Source: a virus | Virus record (IMG/VR): IMGVR_UViG_3300042555_002161 | Coordinates: 1 to 38,139 of that record | Strand: one strand, 5' to 3' | Length of the DNA stretch: 38,139 bases | Shown here: one piece after another, positions 7,371-14,150 of the stretch | Layout of the letters: each line of letters starts with the position of its first letter | Numbering within the stretch: the stretch's first letter is position 1 | Made by a program: the position numbers and the translations under genes | Notes under the pieces: model-generated | Told to the model about the DNA's origin: nothing | What the model saw: the letters and a program-made list of their open reading frames with translations, nothing else | Database searches by the model: none

Positions 7371-7520
7371 AAAAAAAACGCCGCAGCCAAAAAGGCCACG
7401 GCGTCAAGGTCGCGTATGCACTCAAGCACTGCGACTTCGGCCCAGGGGGAGGAGTTGCCGAAGAAAGAAGCCACTGGCGGGCGGCCAGTGGCAAGAGTTG
7501 CGCTGTTGAAACCCACCGCC
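7371..7520 (-). ncRNA. C4-like antisense RNA with intrinsic terminator
   Basis: Read on the minus strand: hairpin 1 (stem 7470-7477/7485-7492, eight perfect pairs, GC-rich loop), a six-base linker, hairpin 2 (stem 7435-7441/7457-7463) whose loop contains the pyrimidine run CTCCTCCCCC able to pair with a Shine-Dalgarno, then an intrinsic terminator (CGCCG 7399-7403 with CGGCG 7379-7383, then eight U at 7378-7371). The order and location in the immunity/early operon fit C4 RNAs of P1/P7-type phages, which block an mRNA by short base pairing. An open frame across it (to 7358) ends in terminator-encoded hydrophobic residues and is probably not a protein. The outer ends are approximate. Confidence 0.55.
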
Positions 7521-7635
7521 GCCGGCGCGAACGGTGAGCCCTTCAAAGGAGACATGGCGCAAAGGATATGGGTGGGGTTACCGATCATGGGAGAATCAAA
7601 TTGCGACATCATCAACCCCCACGAAAGGAACCCCA

Positions 7636-7794
7636 ATGAAGCTCACAGTTGCCGAATTGATCGAGGCACTAAAAAAGGAAAACCAAAAAGCCACCGTCAT
7701 CTTCGGATCGGGCAATCTCACCCTATACCGGCTCAACGACCGGACAGGAGAGCTGCAATTCGAATTCAACGAGCTGTACGAAATCACGAACTAA
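7636..7794 (+). CDS. small phage protein (52 aa), opposite to the early operon
   Basis: ATG 7636 follows AAAGGA at the right distance. The product begins MKLTVAELIEALKKENQKAT and has a short beta-rich C-terminus, resembling the many small phage proteins that start with TVAELI and have unknown role. It lies on the plus strand amid minus-strand early genes and overlaps the end of the 7784-8086 gene by 11 bases, tail to tail. No promoter is obvious. Confidence 0.6.
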   Translation: MKLTVAELIEALKKENQKATVIFGSGNLTLYRLNDRTGELQFEFNELYEITN

Positions 7795-8086
7795 CCCTCA
7801 TCGGATGCTTTGCCAGCCATTCAGCAATCCGCTGGTGGAGCACTGCCACATCGGCACATGGATATGACTCAAGCGGCGTTTCTTTATCCGGGTGGTACAC
7901 GCTCAACCAAAATGCGCCGTTCGCCAGAACCGAGGTCACCAGTTTCAAGCCATCACGCGGATACGCATCGGTGAAATACATTGGGTGTATTGCCACGCCG
8001 CTCTCCCCAAACGCAAAAGACGATAAAACACGGGCGTTTTCAGGCATTTTTGCTTCGAGAAGCCGGTCTTTATTAGGGTTTGTCAT
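7784..8086 (-). CDS. early protein of unknown function (100 aa)
   Basis: The second gene after cro; its ATG at 8086 shares a base with the cro-like stop (TAATG), implying translational coupling. Soluble, mixed alpha/beta (FAFGESGVAIHPMYFTDA... AFWLSVYHPDK), ending in an amphipathic helix. No family recognised. Position suggests an immediate-early role. Confidence 0.7.
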   Translation of the reverse strand: MTNPNKDRLLEAKMPENARVLSSFAFGESGVAIHPMYFTDAYPRDGLKLVTSVLANGAFWLSVYHPDKETPLESYPCADVAVLHQRIAEWLAKHPMRVSS

Positions 8087-8277
8087 TACGCGGCCGCCTC
8101 TTGGGAATTTAATGGCCGTGTCGCCCGAAGCGCGCCGGCGGTTATCAGTTCAATTTGAAATTGCCGGCCGATCGGCACCTCATCGCCCCAGTCATAAACG
8201 GACGGAGGCTTAATGCCCAGCGCTGCCGCGAGGGCTGATTTGCTGCCGAAATGCGCGATGGCGTCAGATGTCTTCAT
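8086..8277 (-). CDS. Cro-like regulator
   Basis: 63 residues from ATG 8277. The helix-turn-helix is DAIAHFGSKSALAAALGIKPPSVYDW, of the Cro/YdaS type. It is the first gene of the minus-strand early operon and diverges from the repressor gene across the operator region. It probably represses the repressor promoter and its own. No Shine-Dalgarno precedes ATG 8277, and the predicted -10 ends eight bases before it, so the mRNA may be leaderless. An upstream in-frame ATG (8295) lies inside an operator and before the predicted transcript start. Confidence 0.75.
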   Translation of the reverse strand: MKTSDAIAHFGSKSALAAALGIKPPSVYDWGDEVPIGRQFQIELITAGALRATRPLNSQEAAA

Positions 8278-8284
8278 GGCGCTA

Positions 8285-8323
8285 ATTTTAGGCATACCTA
8301 CATTTGCAAGTCAAGGTATGCCT
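8285..8323 (-). promoter_or_regulatory. cro promoter with paired operators (immunity region)
   Basis: Two inverted near-palindromic sites, AGGCATACCT (8290-8299) and AGGTATGCCT (8314-8323), have centres 24 bp apart. On the minus strand TTGACT (8314-8309) and TAAAAT (8290-8285) make a -35/-10 with an 18-bp spacer, so each operator covers one promoter element. The same pair with the same spacing recurs at 9661-9694. The repressor's own promoter must lie here too; a weak candidate is TTGCAA at 8304 with TTTATT near 8328. Confidence 0.75.
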
Positions 8324-8349
8324 AAGATTTATTTTGCTAGCCTAAAAAA

Positions 8350-8838
8350 ATGAAGAACCTCGCCCACCGGGTAGAAGAGTGCTTGGCCGAATATGCCGTT
8401 CGAGAGAACGTCAAAGTTTCTGCTGCACGCGCTCGCCTGGCGAAGGCGGTGGGCATAAAAACCCCTTCCATATACGATTGGACCAACGGCAAGACCAAGC
8501 AACTCAGTGGTGGCAACTTAAACCGCGCCTCCGCCTTTTTTCAAGTCAGCCCCAAATGGTTTGAAACGGGCGACGGACCAAAGTACATCGCCGAAAGCAC
8601 CGAAGACGCGGTTGCTAGCGATCCCTTTGAAGCGCTTTTGCTTCGCGCCATTGAGCTTAAGCGCCGCGGCGTTCTTCGAGAGAAAGATCAGGACCACATA
8701 GCCAACAACTTGAGCTATGTGCTTGAGCAGGCCGAACGCAGCAAGCCGGTGGTCACGAGCAAACATATCACCAGCGTCGAACGGGACGCCTACAACGAAA
8801 CCGGGCAATCGCAAAAAAAGCAATTGGCCACGGGATAG
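8350..8838 (+). CDS. phage repressor (CI-type, no autoprotease domain)
   Basis: 162 residues. Helix-turn-helix RARLAKAVGIKTPSIYDWTN lies at about residues 28-47, followed by the NLNRASAFFQVSPKWFETGDG stretch common in phage CI-like repressors. The C-terminal 85 residues are helical and charged and show no S24 serine/lysine peptidase motifs, so the LexA-type RecA-triggered self-cleavage of lambda CI is not expected. It diverges from cro and presumably binds the AGGYATRCCT operators at 8290-8323 and 9661-9694. No Shine-Dalgarno is visible before ATG 8350, as with leaderless cI mRNA of lambda. Confidence 0.75.
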   Translation: MKNLAHRVEECLAEYAVRENVKVSAARARLAKAVGIKTPSIYDWTNGKTKQLSGGNLNRASAFFQVSPKWFETGDGPKYIAESTEDAVASDPFEALLLRAIELKRRGVLREKDQDHIANNLSYVLEQAERSKPVVTSKHITSVERDAYNETGQSQKKQLATG

Positions 8839-8890
8839 AGCGAACGCGCAGGATTGTGTTTTTGGCCTTTATCACCGTGGCGGATGGCGC

Positions 8891-8919
8891 TTACGCGATT
8901 GGGGCAAAAGTGTTATAAA
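8891..8919 (+). promoter_or_regulatory. candidate promoter for the zinc-ribbon moron gene
   Basis: TTACGC (8891-8896) and TATAAA (8914-8919) are separated by 17 bp, about 30 bases before the ATG at 8950. The -10 is good, the -35 weak. With the terminator at 9619 it would make an independent unit. Confidence 0.45.
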
Positions 8920-8949
8920 ACGAAGATTGTTTAACTAATTGGTGTGCCC

Positions 8950-9600
8950 ATGTCGTTGAAACCGTGCAGAGAATGTAAAAAAGAGATCAGCACCGAGGCA
9001 AAGCTATGTCCGAACTGCGGCTGCAAGACGCCTACTTCTTCAGGAATTGGCGTGCGCGGGATTATTGGCTTGTTAGTTGTCGCTGGCATTGCCTACACTT
9101 GCACAACGCGGGTAGAGGAGACGGCCAAAATTGAGCGAGCACAAGCCGAAACGCAAGCGGTGGTGGCCGCTACGCCACCTACGTGGGAATACTCGACCAG
9201 CACTGACAAGCTAGATGGTACTGTTGCAAAAATTGCCAGCCTGCGAAGCACCAACGCTCTGGCGTTTGATTTTCCGTACAACAAACCTGACAACAGGGGC
9301 AGGCTGTACCTTCGCCAAAGCAAACAAAGTGGCTTAAACATAATGATTTTTGTTGATCACGGCCAATTCCTCTGTTCGACCTACGATTGTCGCGTTCGCG
9401 TGCGATTCGATGACAACCCTGTAGAAACATGGACTGGCAGCGGGCCAACCGACCACAGCAGAAAAACCATTTTTCTTAGTAATGAAAAAACCTTTTTGAC
9501 CAAGCTACGAAATGCCAAGCGGGTTCGAATAGAGCCCAACTTTTACCAGGTCAGCGGCGTGATTTTGGATTTCAAGGTTGATTCCCTTGTGTGGCCCTAG
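8950..9600 (+). CDS. zinc-ribbon, single-pass membrane protein (lysogeny moron)
   Basis: About 216 residues from ATG 8950. The N-terminal zinc ribbon CRECKKEI...LCPNCGC is followed by one transmembrane helix (GVRGIIGLLVVAGIAYTC, about residues 32-50), a short coiled segment, and a C-terminal domain of some 140 residues, beta-rich, with SRKTIFLSNEKTFLTKLRNA. Such zinc-ribbon membrane proteins are frequent in prophages. It follows the repressor, has its own candidate promoter and a strong terminator, and would be expressed in the lysogen. It may alter the host envelope or exclude other phages; this is inference. Confidence 0.65.
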   Translation: MSLKPCRECKKEISTEAKLCPNCGCKTPTSSGIGVRGIIGLLVVAGIAYTCTTRVEETAKIERAQAETQAVVAATPPTWEYSTSTDKLDGTVAKIASLRSTNALAFDFPYNKPDNRGRLYLRQSKQSGLNIMIFVDHGQFLCSTYDCRVRVRFDDNPVETWTGSGPTDHSRKTIFLSNEKTFLTKLRNAKRVRIEPNFYQVSGVILDFKVDSLVWP

Positions 9601-9618
9601 CAACCCACCCTGCTTAAG

Positions 9619-9641
9619 ACCCGCTGATGCGGGTTTTTTTT
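9619..9641 (+). terminator. intrinsic terminator after the moron gene
   Basis: Stem ACCCGC/GCGGGT with a four-base TGAT loop, followed by eight T. It separates the lysogenic unit from the early promoter beginning at 9672. Confidence 0.9.
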
Positions 9642-9658
9642 CGCTCTCCTAAAATAAA

Positions 9659-9699
9659 TTAGGCATACCTATTGACATATATTTAGGTATGCCTATACT
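9659..9699 (+). promoter_or_regulatory. early plus-strand promoter with paired operators
   Basis: TTGACA (9672-9677), a 16-bp spacer and TATACT (9694-9699) form a near-consensus promoter. AGGCATACCT (9661-9670) and AGGTATGCCT (9685-9694) flank and overlap it with centres 24 bp apart, exactly as at the cro promoter. It is thus very probably repressed in the lysogen by the 8350-8838 protein, and drives the gene series from 9737 towards the integrase. Confidence 0.85.
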
Positions 9700-9736
9700 T
9701 ATCTCCGTCGCCCGTTTTGGGCTTTTAGGAGGCAAT

Positions 9737-10000
9737 ATGCGAAGCACAAGAAACGCTGCCATAGCTGCGGCGATGGCGATAACGACTGCCCCGCTCGCCA
9801 TCATGCGCGGCACAGAAGTTCCCGCATCAATTCGCCGCAATCCGGTTGACGGCATCCCAAACGTTGACTGGGGTCACGCTCCTTCTTTAACCGATCTCGG
9901 TTACGGTCGCACCAAGAGCCGGCAGACCACCGCGCAAAACAAACGCGCCGCACGTAAAGCCAAAAACGTAAAGCGCCATCGTCGCGCGTGCCGGGGTTAA
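9737..10000 (+). CDS. basic early protein of unknown function (87 aa)
   Basis: First gene of the plus-strand early operon. ATG 9737 has a perfect AGGAGG (9727-9732). The N-terminus is alanine-rich and hydrophobic (NAAIAAAMAITTAPLAIM), and the C-terminus highly basic (NKRAARKAKNVKRHRRACRG). Lambda N stands in this slot and is also small and basic, but I see no arginine-rich N-like motif at the N-terminus, so I leave the function open. Confidence 0.6.
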   Translation: MRSTRNAAIAAAMAITTAPLAIMRGTEVPASIRRNPVDGIPNVDWGHAPSLTDLGYGRTKSRQTTAQNKRAARKAKNVKRHRRACRG

Positions 10001-10002
10001 CC

Positions 10003-10098
10003 ATGCGCCCATCCCCCGAGCAGCTCGACGCCGCCATCGGTTGGCTGTCCTTCATTGGACTAATTGCCCTGTTTTGTCTACCGGCGGTCACACCATGA
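10003..10098 (+). CDS. 31-residue membrane peptide
   Basis: ATG 10003 follows GGGG seven bases upstream and the frame ends in an ATGA overlap with the next gene. The product begins MRPSPEQLDAAIGW and then has a hydrophobic span WLSFIGLIALFCLPAV that could cross the membrane once. Fully nested in a tightly packed operon, so probably real. Function unknown. Confidence 0.5.
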   Translation: MRPSPEQLDAAIGWLSFIGLIALFCLPAVTP

Positions 10099-10418
10099 AC
10101 ACCCGCCAAACCCCGCAGGTCACAATCCCTGCCACCTTCCCCATTGGCGGCAGCTACCACTGCAAAACGCGCCCTGTGCTCGGCACACCGCACACGCTTT
10201 ATTGCATCTACCGCACCATCGATGGCCTTGAGCTGGGCCGCCAGATTTCATGGCCGTGCGGTGATGATGCCCGCCGTTTGGAGCATCGCTACGAATCATG
10301 GATGCGCGCCACCAAGGGCCGCACACCGCTTGAGCTTTGGGCGCCAGATGTGAAAGCCCGGAGTGGTGCTAAACGCGCAGCGGAAATCAAAACACCAGCC
10401 GAGTGGGTGAGCTTATGA
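10095..10418 (+). CDS. unknown early protein (107 aa)
   Basis: Start at ATG 10095, in a four-base overlap with the preceding peptide. Soluble; the middle has ISWPCGDDARRLEHRYESW, and the C-terminus is basic. No family recognised. It ends in an ATGA overlap with the next gene, part of a chain of coupled genes. Confidence 0.6.
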   Translation: MNTRQTPQVTIPATFPIGGSYHCKTRPVLGTPHTLYCIYRTIDGLELGRQISWPCGDDARRLEHRYESWMRATKGRTPLELWAPDVKARSGAKRAAEIKTPAEWVSL

Positions 10419-10663
10419 GCCGCACCCGCCCCGATCGCTACATCCTGCAAGACCGCCGTACCCACATGTACTGGTGCGAAGGCATGCGTGACGAACGCAA
10501 ACGCGGCTGGCACCTGCTACGCACCAGCGCCACCACCTACGCCACGCGCACAGAGGCGTTTCGCGCCCTGCGCGCCATTCAGATTGATGCGGTTGGCCGC
10601 GCCCGGGTGCAGTGTCACGCCATCCCGCTGGCCGCGCCACTATTTGAGCACACCACATGCTGA
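10415..10663 (+). CDS. unknown early protein (82 aa)
   Basis: ATG 10415 overlaps the previous stop. Rich in arginine and aromatic residues (RPDRYILQDRRTHMYWCEGM), with a helix ATRTEAFRALRAIQIDAVG. Possibly nucleic-acid binding; no family recognised. Confidence 0.55.
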   Translation: MSRTRPDRYILQDRRTHMYWCEGMRDERKRGWHLLRTSATTYATRTEAFRALRAIQIDAVGRARVQCHAIPLAAPLFEHTTC

Positions 10664-11004
10664 CCATCCTTACGCTGCCCACCATGTTTGATGCGTTGTG
10701 CGCACAGTCGAAGCGCCAACCCGTCGTCGTTATTGCCGAGTGCCGCGACGGCCGCACCTACATCGGCAACACCGCCATCGGCATCTATGACCACGGCATT
10801 TTCAAACGCCTACTGCCAGACGGCTGGACCTGTGGCGTCGGTGATGCGGCTGCGGCGGTCTACGAGGCGCTGGAGCAAGAATGCGCCAGCGACGAAACCG
10901 CCCCTGTGGGCTTTTACACCACCCGCACGTTTCGGGAGGTCAACACACTCGCTAACTACGCCATTAAGGCGCTGTGCGAGCAGCTTGAAGGGATTGCGGC
11001 ATGA
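10657..11004 (+). CDS. unknown early protein (115 aa)
   Basis: ATG 10657 overlaps the preceding gene by seven bases. Compact and slightly acidic, with an N-terminal beta-rich part (PVVVIAECRDGRTYIGNTAI) and C-terminal helices (EVNTLANYAIKALCEQLEG). No family recognised. Confidence 0.6.
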   Translation: MLTILTLPTMFDALCAQSKRQPVVVIAECRDGRTYIGNTAIGIYDHGIFKRLLPDGWTCGVGDAAAAVYEALEQECASDETAPVGFYTTRTFREVNTLANYAIKALCEQLEGIAA

Positions 11005-11657
11005 CCGCCTCCCGCAACCTCATCACGCCCAAAAAGAAGTGGCAACCGTGGGAGATTGAGCTAGTCACTGAGCTATACCCACACGTCGAGTGCATCGTCA
11101 TTGCGTGGTTTTGCAATTGCAGCATTGGCGCGGTGTACCAACGAGCCGCGGTGCTTGGTCTAAAGAAAGACATCGCTACCGTTGCTCAGGTCGCACGCGA
11201 ACGCATGACGCCTGACCACCCTGGGCGCGCTCACCAGTTTAAGAAAGGCCAGGTGCCGTTTAACAAGGGCCGCAAGGGCATCTGCCACCCGGGCAGTGTG
11301 CCGACGCAATTCAAGAAGGGCGTGAAGCCGCATACGTGGAAGCCGATAGGCAGCGAGCGCGTGAGCAAAGAGGGCTACCTGCAACGCAAGGTGACCGATA
11401 CCGGCTACCCGCCGCGTGATTGGGTGGCGGTGCATATCTTGGTGTGGCAAGAGCACGCCGGCCGCACGTTGCCGAAGGGGCATGCGGTGATCTTTCGAGA
11501 CGGCAACAAGCGTAACTTTGACCCCGCCAACCTGGAGTGCATCACCCGCGCCGAGCTGATGGCGCTCAACACCATTCACCGCTACCCGCAACCCTTGAAA
11601 CACGCCATTCGCTTGGTCAACAAACTACAGAGGACGATCAATGAAAAACAAAAGTGA
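11001..11657 (+). CDS. HNH endonuclease
   Basis: 218 residues. The N-terminal 55 form a homeodomain-like helix-turn-helix (WEIELVTELYPHVECIVIAWF... IGAVYQRAAVLGL). Next are basic Gly/Lys repeats (HQFKKGQVPFNKGRKG, TQFKKGVKPHTWKP), then an HNH nuclease core: VHILVWQEHAGRTLPKGHAV, then FRDGNKRNFDPANLECI. Such enzymes are common in phage early regions as free-standing homing-type nucleases or packaging helpers. It ends inside the start of the next gene. Confidence 0.82.
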   Translation: MTASRNLITPKKKWQPWEIELVTELYPHVECIVIAWFCNCSIGAVYQRAAVLGLKKDIATVAQVARERMTPDHPGRAHQFKKGQVPFNKGRKGICHPGSVPTQFKKGVKPHTWKPIGSERVSKEGYLQRKVTDTGYPPRDWVAVHILVWQEHAGRTLPKGHAVIFRDGNKRNFDPANLECITRAELMALNTIHRYPQPLKHAIRLVNKLQRTINEKQK

Positions 11658-11919
11658 AGATCTGCGCAACCATCTTTTTGCCACGCTTGAAGCGCTGCAA
11701 GACAAAGAGACCCCGATGGAGCTTGATCGCGCCAAGACCATTGCCGACGTCGCCCAAGTGATTATTAATTCGGCCAAGGTCGAAGTCGAATTTGCGCGTG
11801 CTACTGGATTGGACGCCGACCGCCTGCCGTTTTTTGCAGATACGCCACGTCTGACATCGGCGACAGAGCCCAAGGCAGCTCAGGGCGATCAACCGCGCAT
11901 TGTGCACAAGATCAAATGA
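11641..11919 (+). CDS. conserved-type small phage protein (92 aa)
   Basis: Helical, with MKNKSEDLRNHLFATLEALQ followed by MELDRAKTIADVAQVIINSAKVEVEFARATG. This pattern is common beside HNH genes in phages and has no known role. A disordered tail follows. It overlaps the genes on both sides (ATGA downstream). Confidence 0.65.
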   Translation: MKNKSEDLRNHLFATLEALQDKETPMELDRAKTIADVAQVIINSAKVEVEFARATGLDADRLPFFADTPRLTSATEPKAAQGDQPRIVHKIK

Positions 11920-12155
11920 CCACTATCAACCTAAACCCTAGAGAGTTTTGGAGTCTTGCCGTCGGCGGCGCAATCCTGTGCTTTTGCGCGGGCGTGTTGA
12001 TGGCCTGCATCACGGTTGCTGTCGTGTTGATACCAATGCAAGAGCAGCAACTCGCCAGCGCCCATGCCAAGGGTGCCATGCTCAAAATCGCGGCATCCAA
12101 GGCGCGTTGTCAACAGTGGGAATTGAAAGCGAGGAAGGCGGTGTGCGATGAGTGA
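11916..12155 (+). CDS. small membrane protein (79 aa)
   Basis: One clear transmembrane helix (SLAVGGAILCFCAGVLMACITVAVVLIP, residues about 13-40) and a basic cytoplasmic-type tail. ATG 11916 overlaps the previous stop. Role unknown. Confidence 0.6.
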   Translation: MTTINLNPREFWSLAVGGAILCFCAGVLMACITVAVVLIPMQEQQLASAHAKGAMLKIAASKARCQQWELKARKAVCDE

Positions 12156-12441
12156 CCGGTACGTCCGAGAACCGGCGCAAGTCTCAGCGCTGCGCGAAGC
12201 GTTGCAGAAGTGCCGCGACCACATCGTACTGCACGATGACGAAGGACTGGCGATCCACTCCGACCTTATCCAAGCCGCCGATGCAGCCCTTACCGCCACC
12301 GACTCCACCGCAGCTGAGTGCCGGAAGAAGATTGAGAACGAGGTGCTGGAGAGGGCGGCGCGACACTTTGAAGCAATGGGTGACGGCAAGGAAATGTTTG
12401 CAACGACTGTTGCCTTTGAATTGACGGCAATGAAAGGATAG
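12148..12441 (+). CDS. unknown early protein (97 aa)
   Basis: Helical and mildly acidic (VSALREALQKCRDHIVLHDD... KKIENEVLERAARHFEAMG). ATG 12148 overlaps the preceding gene by eight bases. No family recognised. Confidence 0.55.
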   Translation: MSDRYVREPAQVSALREALQKCRDHIVLHDDEGLAIHSDLIQAADAALTATDSTAAECRKKIENEVLERAARHFEAMGDGKEMFATTVAFELTAMKG

Positions 12442-12444
12442 ACA

Positions 12445-12843
12445 ATGACCGATAGAGAAGCATTTGACGCTTGGCTTTCCAGCGCAAATTCATACGAGCG
12501 AAACTTGTGGGAAGCATTCCAAGCGGGGCAAGCAAGGGGAGCGCAGCAAGAGCCTGTTGCGTATCGGTTCAAAAACAACCGTGGCAATGGAAAGTTTGAC
12601 TACGCATATTACGACGCCGACCAAGTGGCAACGGCTTACCGTGATAACTGTTTGGAAATCACACCGCTATTCGCATCCCCACCAGCGCAGCCTGACTCTG
12701 TGACTGTGCCGAGAGAGCCGACATCGGAAATGATTGCCGCTGGCGCAGATGAAATACAAAACGCCTATGCGTCCGACATGGGATTGAGCGCATCGGCAAG
12801 ATATTGTTGGGAAGCAATGATAAGCGCACAGGAGAAGGTATGA
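12445..12843 (+). CDS. unknown phage protein with PREPT motif (132 aa)
   Basis: Begins MTDREAFDAWLSS and contains VPREPTSEMIAAGADEIQ, two signatures of a patchwork family of prophage early proteins. These often also contain a segment like PVAYRFKNNRG...PLFASPPAQP, as here. No biochemical function is established that I know of. Confidence 0.65.
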   Translation: MTDREAFDAWLSSANSYERNLWEAFQAGQARGAQQEPVAYRFKNNRGNGKFDYAYYDADQVATAYRDNCLEITPLFASPPAQPDSVTVPREPTSEMIAAGADEIQNAYASDMGLSASARYCWEAMISAQEKV

Positions 12844-13256
12844 GCTTACAAGATGACAAATTGTGGTGGATTCCAGAACTAACCGACGCCGCGTGGTGCG
12901 CTCGCATTCGTGAAGATTATCTAGAGGATGCAGCCGATTTAGATGACCACTCCATTCAAAGCAAATACGCCAAAGGCTTGAAATATGCCGACACATGGGA
13001 TCACCTTGGCGATGCGCGAGAACAGTTTGAAAAGCTGGCAGACGCTTACTTTGCACTCACCGCCGAACTCGCCGCAGCCAAGAAAGATGCTGAGAGGTGG
13101 AAATACTGGAAGCCGCGCATGATCGCTGCCGATTTTGAATGGGGTCAATTCAAGGAGCCGGTATTGGTATTTAGTTTGAACTGCAAAGTATCTTCTGACA
13201 TTGACAAATCAACCGACGAGGCTATCGCAGCCACGGGAAGCAACCATGTGGACTAA
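12840..13256 (+). CDS. unknown early protein (138 aa)
   Basis: Start at ATG 12840 (ATGA overlap, GGAGAAGG upstream). Acidic N-terminal half, then a helical stretch EQFEKLADAYFALTAELAAA and KKDAERWKYWKPRM, a combination typical of prophage proteins of unknown role. Overlaps the next gene by 11 bases. Confidence 0.6.
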   Translation: MSLQDDKLWWIPELTDAAWCARIREDYLEDAADLDDHSIQSKYAKGLKYADTWDHLGDAREQFEKLADAYFALTAELAAAKKDAERWKYWKPRMIAADFEWGQFKEPVLVFSLNCKVSSDIDKSTDEAIAATGSNHVD

Positions 13257-13458
13257 AGACGCACCGACTGGGGCCGGGTATTACTGGTGCCGATGGCGAA
13301 GCAGCGAAGAGTGTGAAGTCGTCGAAGTGTTTATGGACGGGGGTGTTTTGTCCGTCGCGTGGATTGCCGAGCCATATCCAGAGCCGATTAACACGCTCAA
13401 GTGCGAATGGTGGAGCGAACCAATCCAAGAACCGGGCAACCCAAAGGAACCAAAGTGA
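13246..13458 (+). CDS. unknown early protein (70 aa)
   Basis: ATG 13246. Short, tryptophan-rich, beta-type (GYYWCRWRSSEECEVVEVF, LKCEWWSEPIQEP). Such WW-rich proteins are frequent in phage early operons and lack a known function. The stop overlaps the next start (GTGA). Confidence 0.55.
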   Translation: MWTKDAPTGAGYYWCRWRSSEECEVVEVFMDGGVLSVAWIAEPYPEPINTLKCEWWSEPIQEPGNPKEPK

Positions 13459-14150
13459 AAGAACGTCCAGTTTTATTCAGCGCCCCGATGGTTCGCGCGA
13501 TCCTCGACGGGCGGAAAACGGTTACGCGGCGGATCGTAAAGGATCAGCCCGATTACCCGGTATTCATCGCGGGCGATCCGGTAACGCCCCGATTTAGTGT
13601 CGAAGGACGCGAGGCCGAGGCCGTGGGGCAATTCTTGACGCGATGCCCGTACGGCATCCCCGGCGATCGCCTATGGGTTCGCGAAACGTTCGTTATCGAG
13701 GATACCCGCGAATATTGGGCCGAAATCAAATCGCGCGACGGCCTGCCCGCGGATCGGCCGGTTAAATGGATCGACGACGACTATTTCGGCCGCCGCCCGC
13801 TGATACCGCATTACCGGGCGACCGAACCGGAACCGCATATCGTACGCGAGGAAACAATGACCGGCCCGGACGATGATCGCACCCGCTGGATGCCGTCTAT
13901 TTTTATGCCGCGATGGGCCTCGCGGATCGATCTCGAAATCGTCGGCGTCCGCGTCGAACGATTGCAGGAAATCACGCACGAGGATGCGATCGCCGAGGGA
14001 TGCCCGGGCGGGCATGGATCGATAGCGGGCTACGCATATTCGGCGACGCCGATCGAGCATTTCCGGGCCGTATGGGAAACGATCAACGGCGCTGGAAGCT
14101 GGGAGGCTAACCCATGGGGGTGGGTAGTCGAGTTTAAGCGCATCACCTAA
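13455..14150 (+). CDS. ASCH-like phage protein
   Basis: 231 residues from GTG 13455 (AAAGGAA upstream). MKERPVLFSAPMVRAILDG with RKTVTRRI at the N-terminus and PGDRLWVRETF at about residue 75 are hallmarks of a widespread phage family with an ASCH/PUA-like fold, presumably RNA or modified-nucleotide binding. The middle and C-terminus (ITHEDAIAEGC, HFRAVWETING) also fit. Codon choice differs from the neighbours: CGATCG/GCGATC and GAA/CGA-rich runs suggest recent acquisition. Confidence 0.75.
   Translation: MKERPVLFSAPMVRAILDGRKTVTRRIVKDQPDYPVFIAGDPVTPRFSVEGREAEAVGQFLTRCPYGIPGDRLWVRETFVIEDTREYWAEIKSRDGLPADRPVKWIDDDYFGRRPLIPHYRATEPEPHIVREETMTGPDDDRTRWMPSIFMPRWASRIDLEIVGVRVERLQEITHEDAIAEGCPGGHGSIAGYAYSATPIEHFRAVWETINGAGSWEANPWGWVVEFKRIT

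Noticed and set aside
7358-7636. 92-residue protein on the minus strand
   Set aside because: It runs across hairpins and ends in a terminator that accounts for its hydrophobic tail; better read as a structured RNA.
7338-8213. 291-residue plus-strand frame
   Set aside because: Composition is that of a shadow over the C4-like RNA and early genes; no start signal and no recognisable domain.
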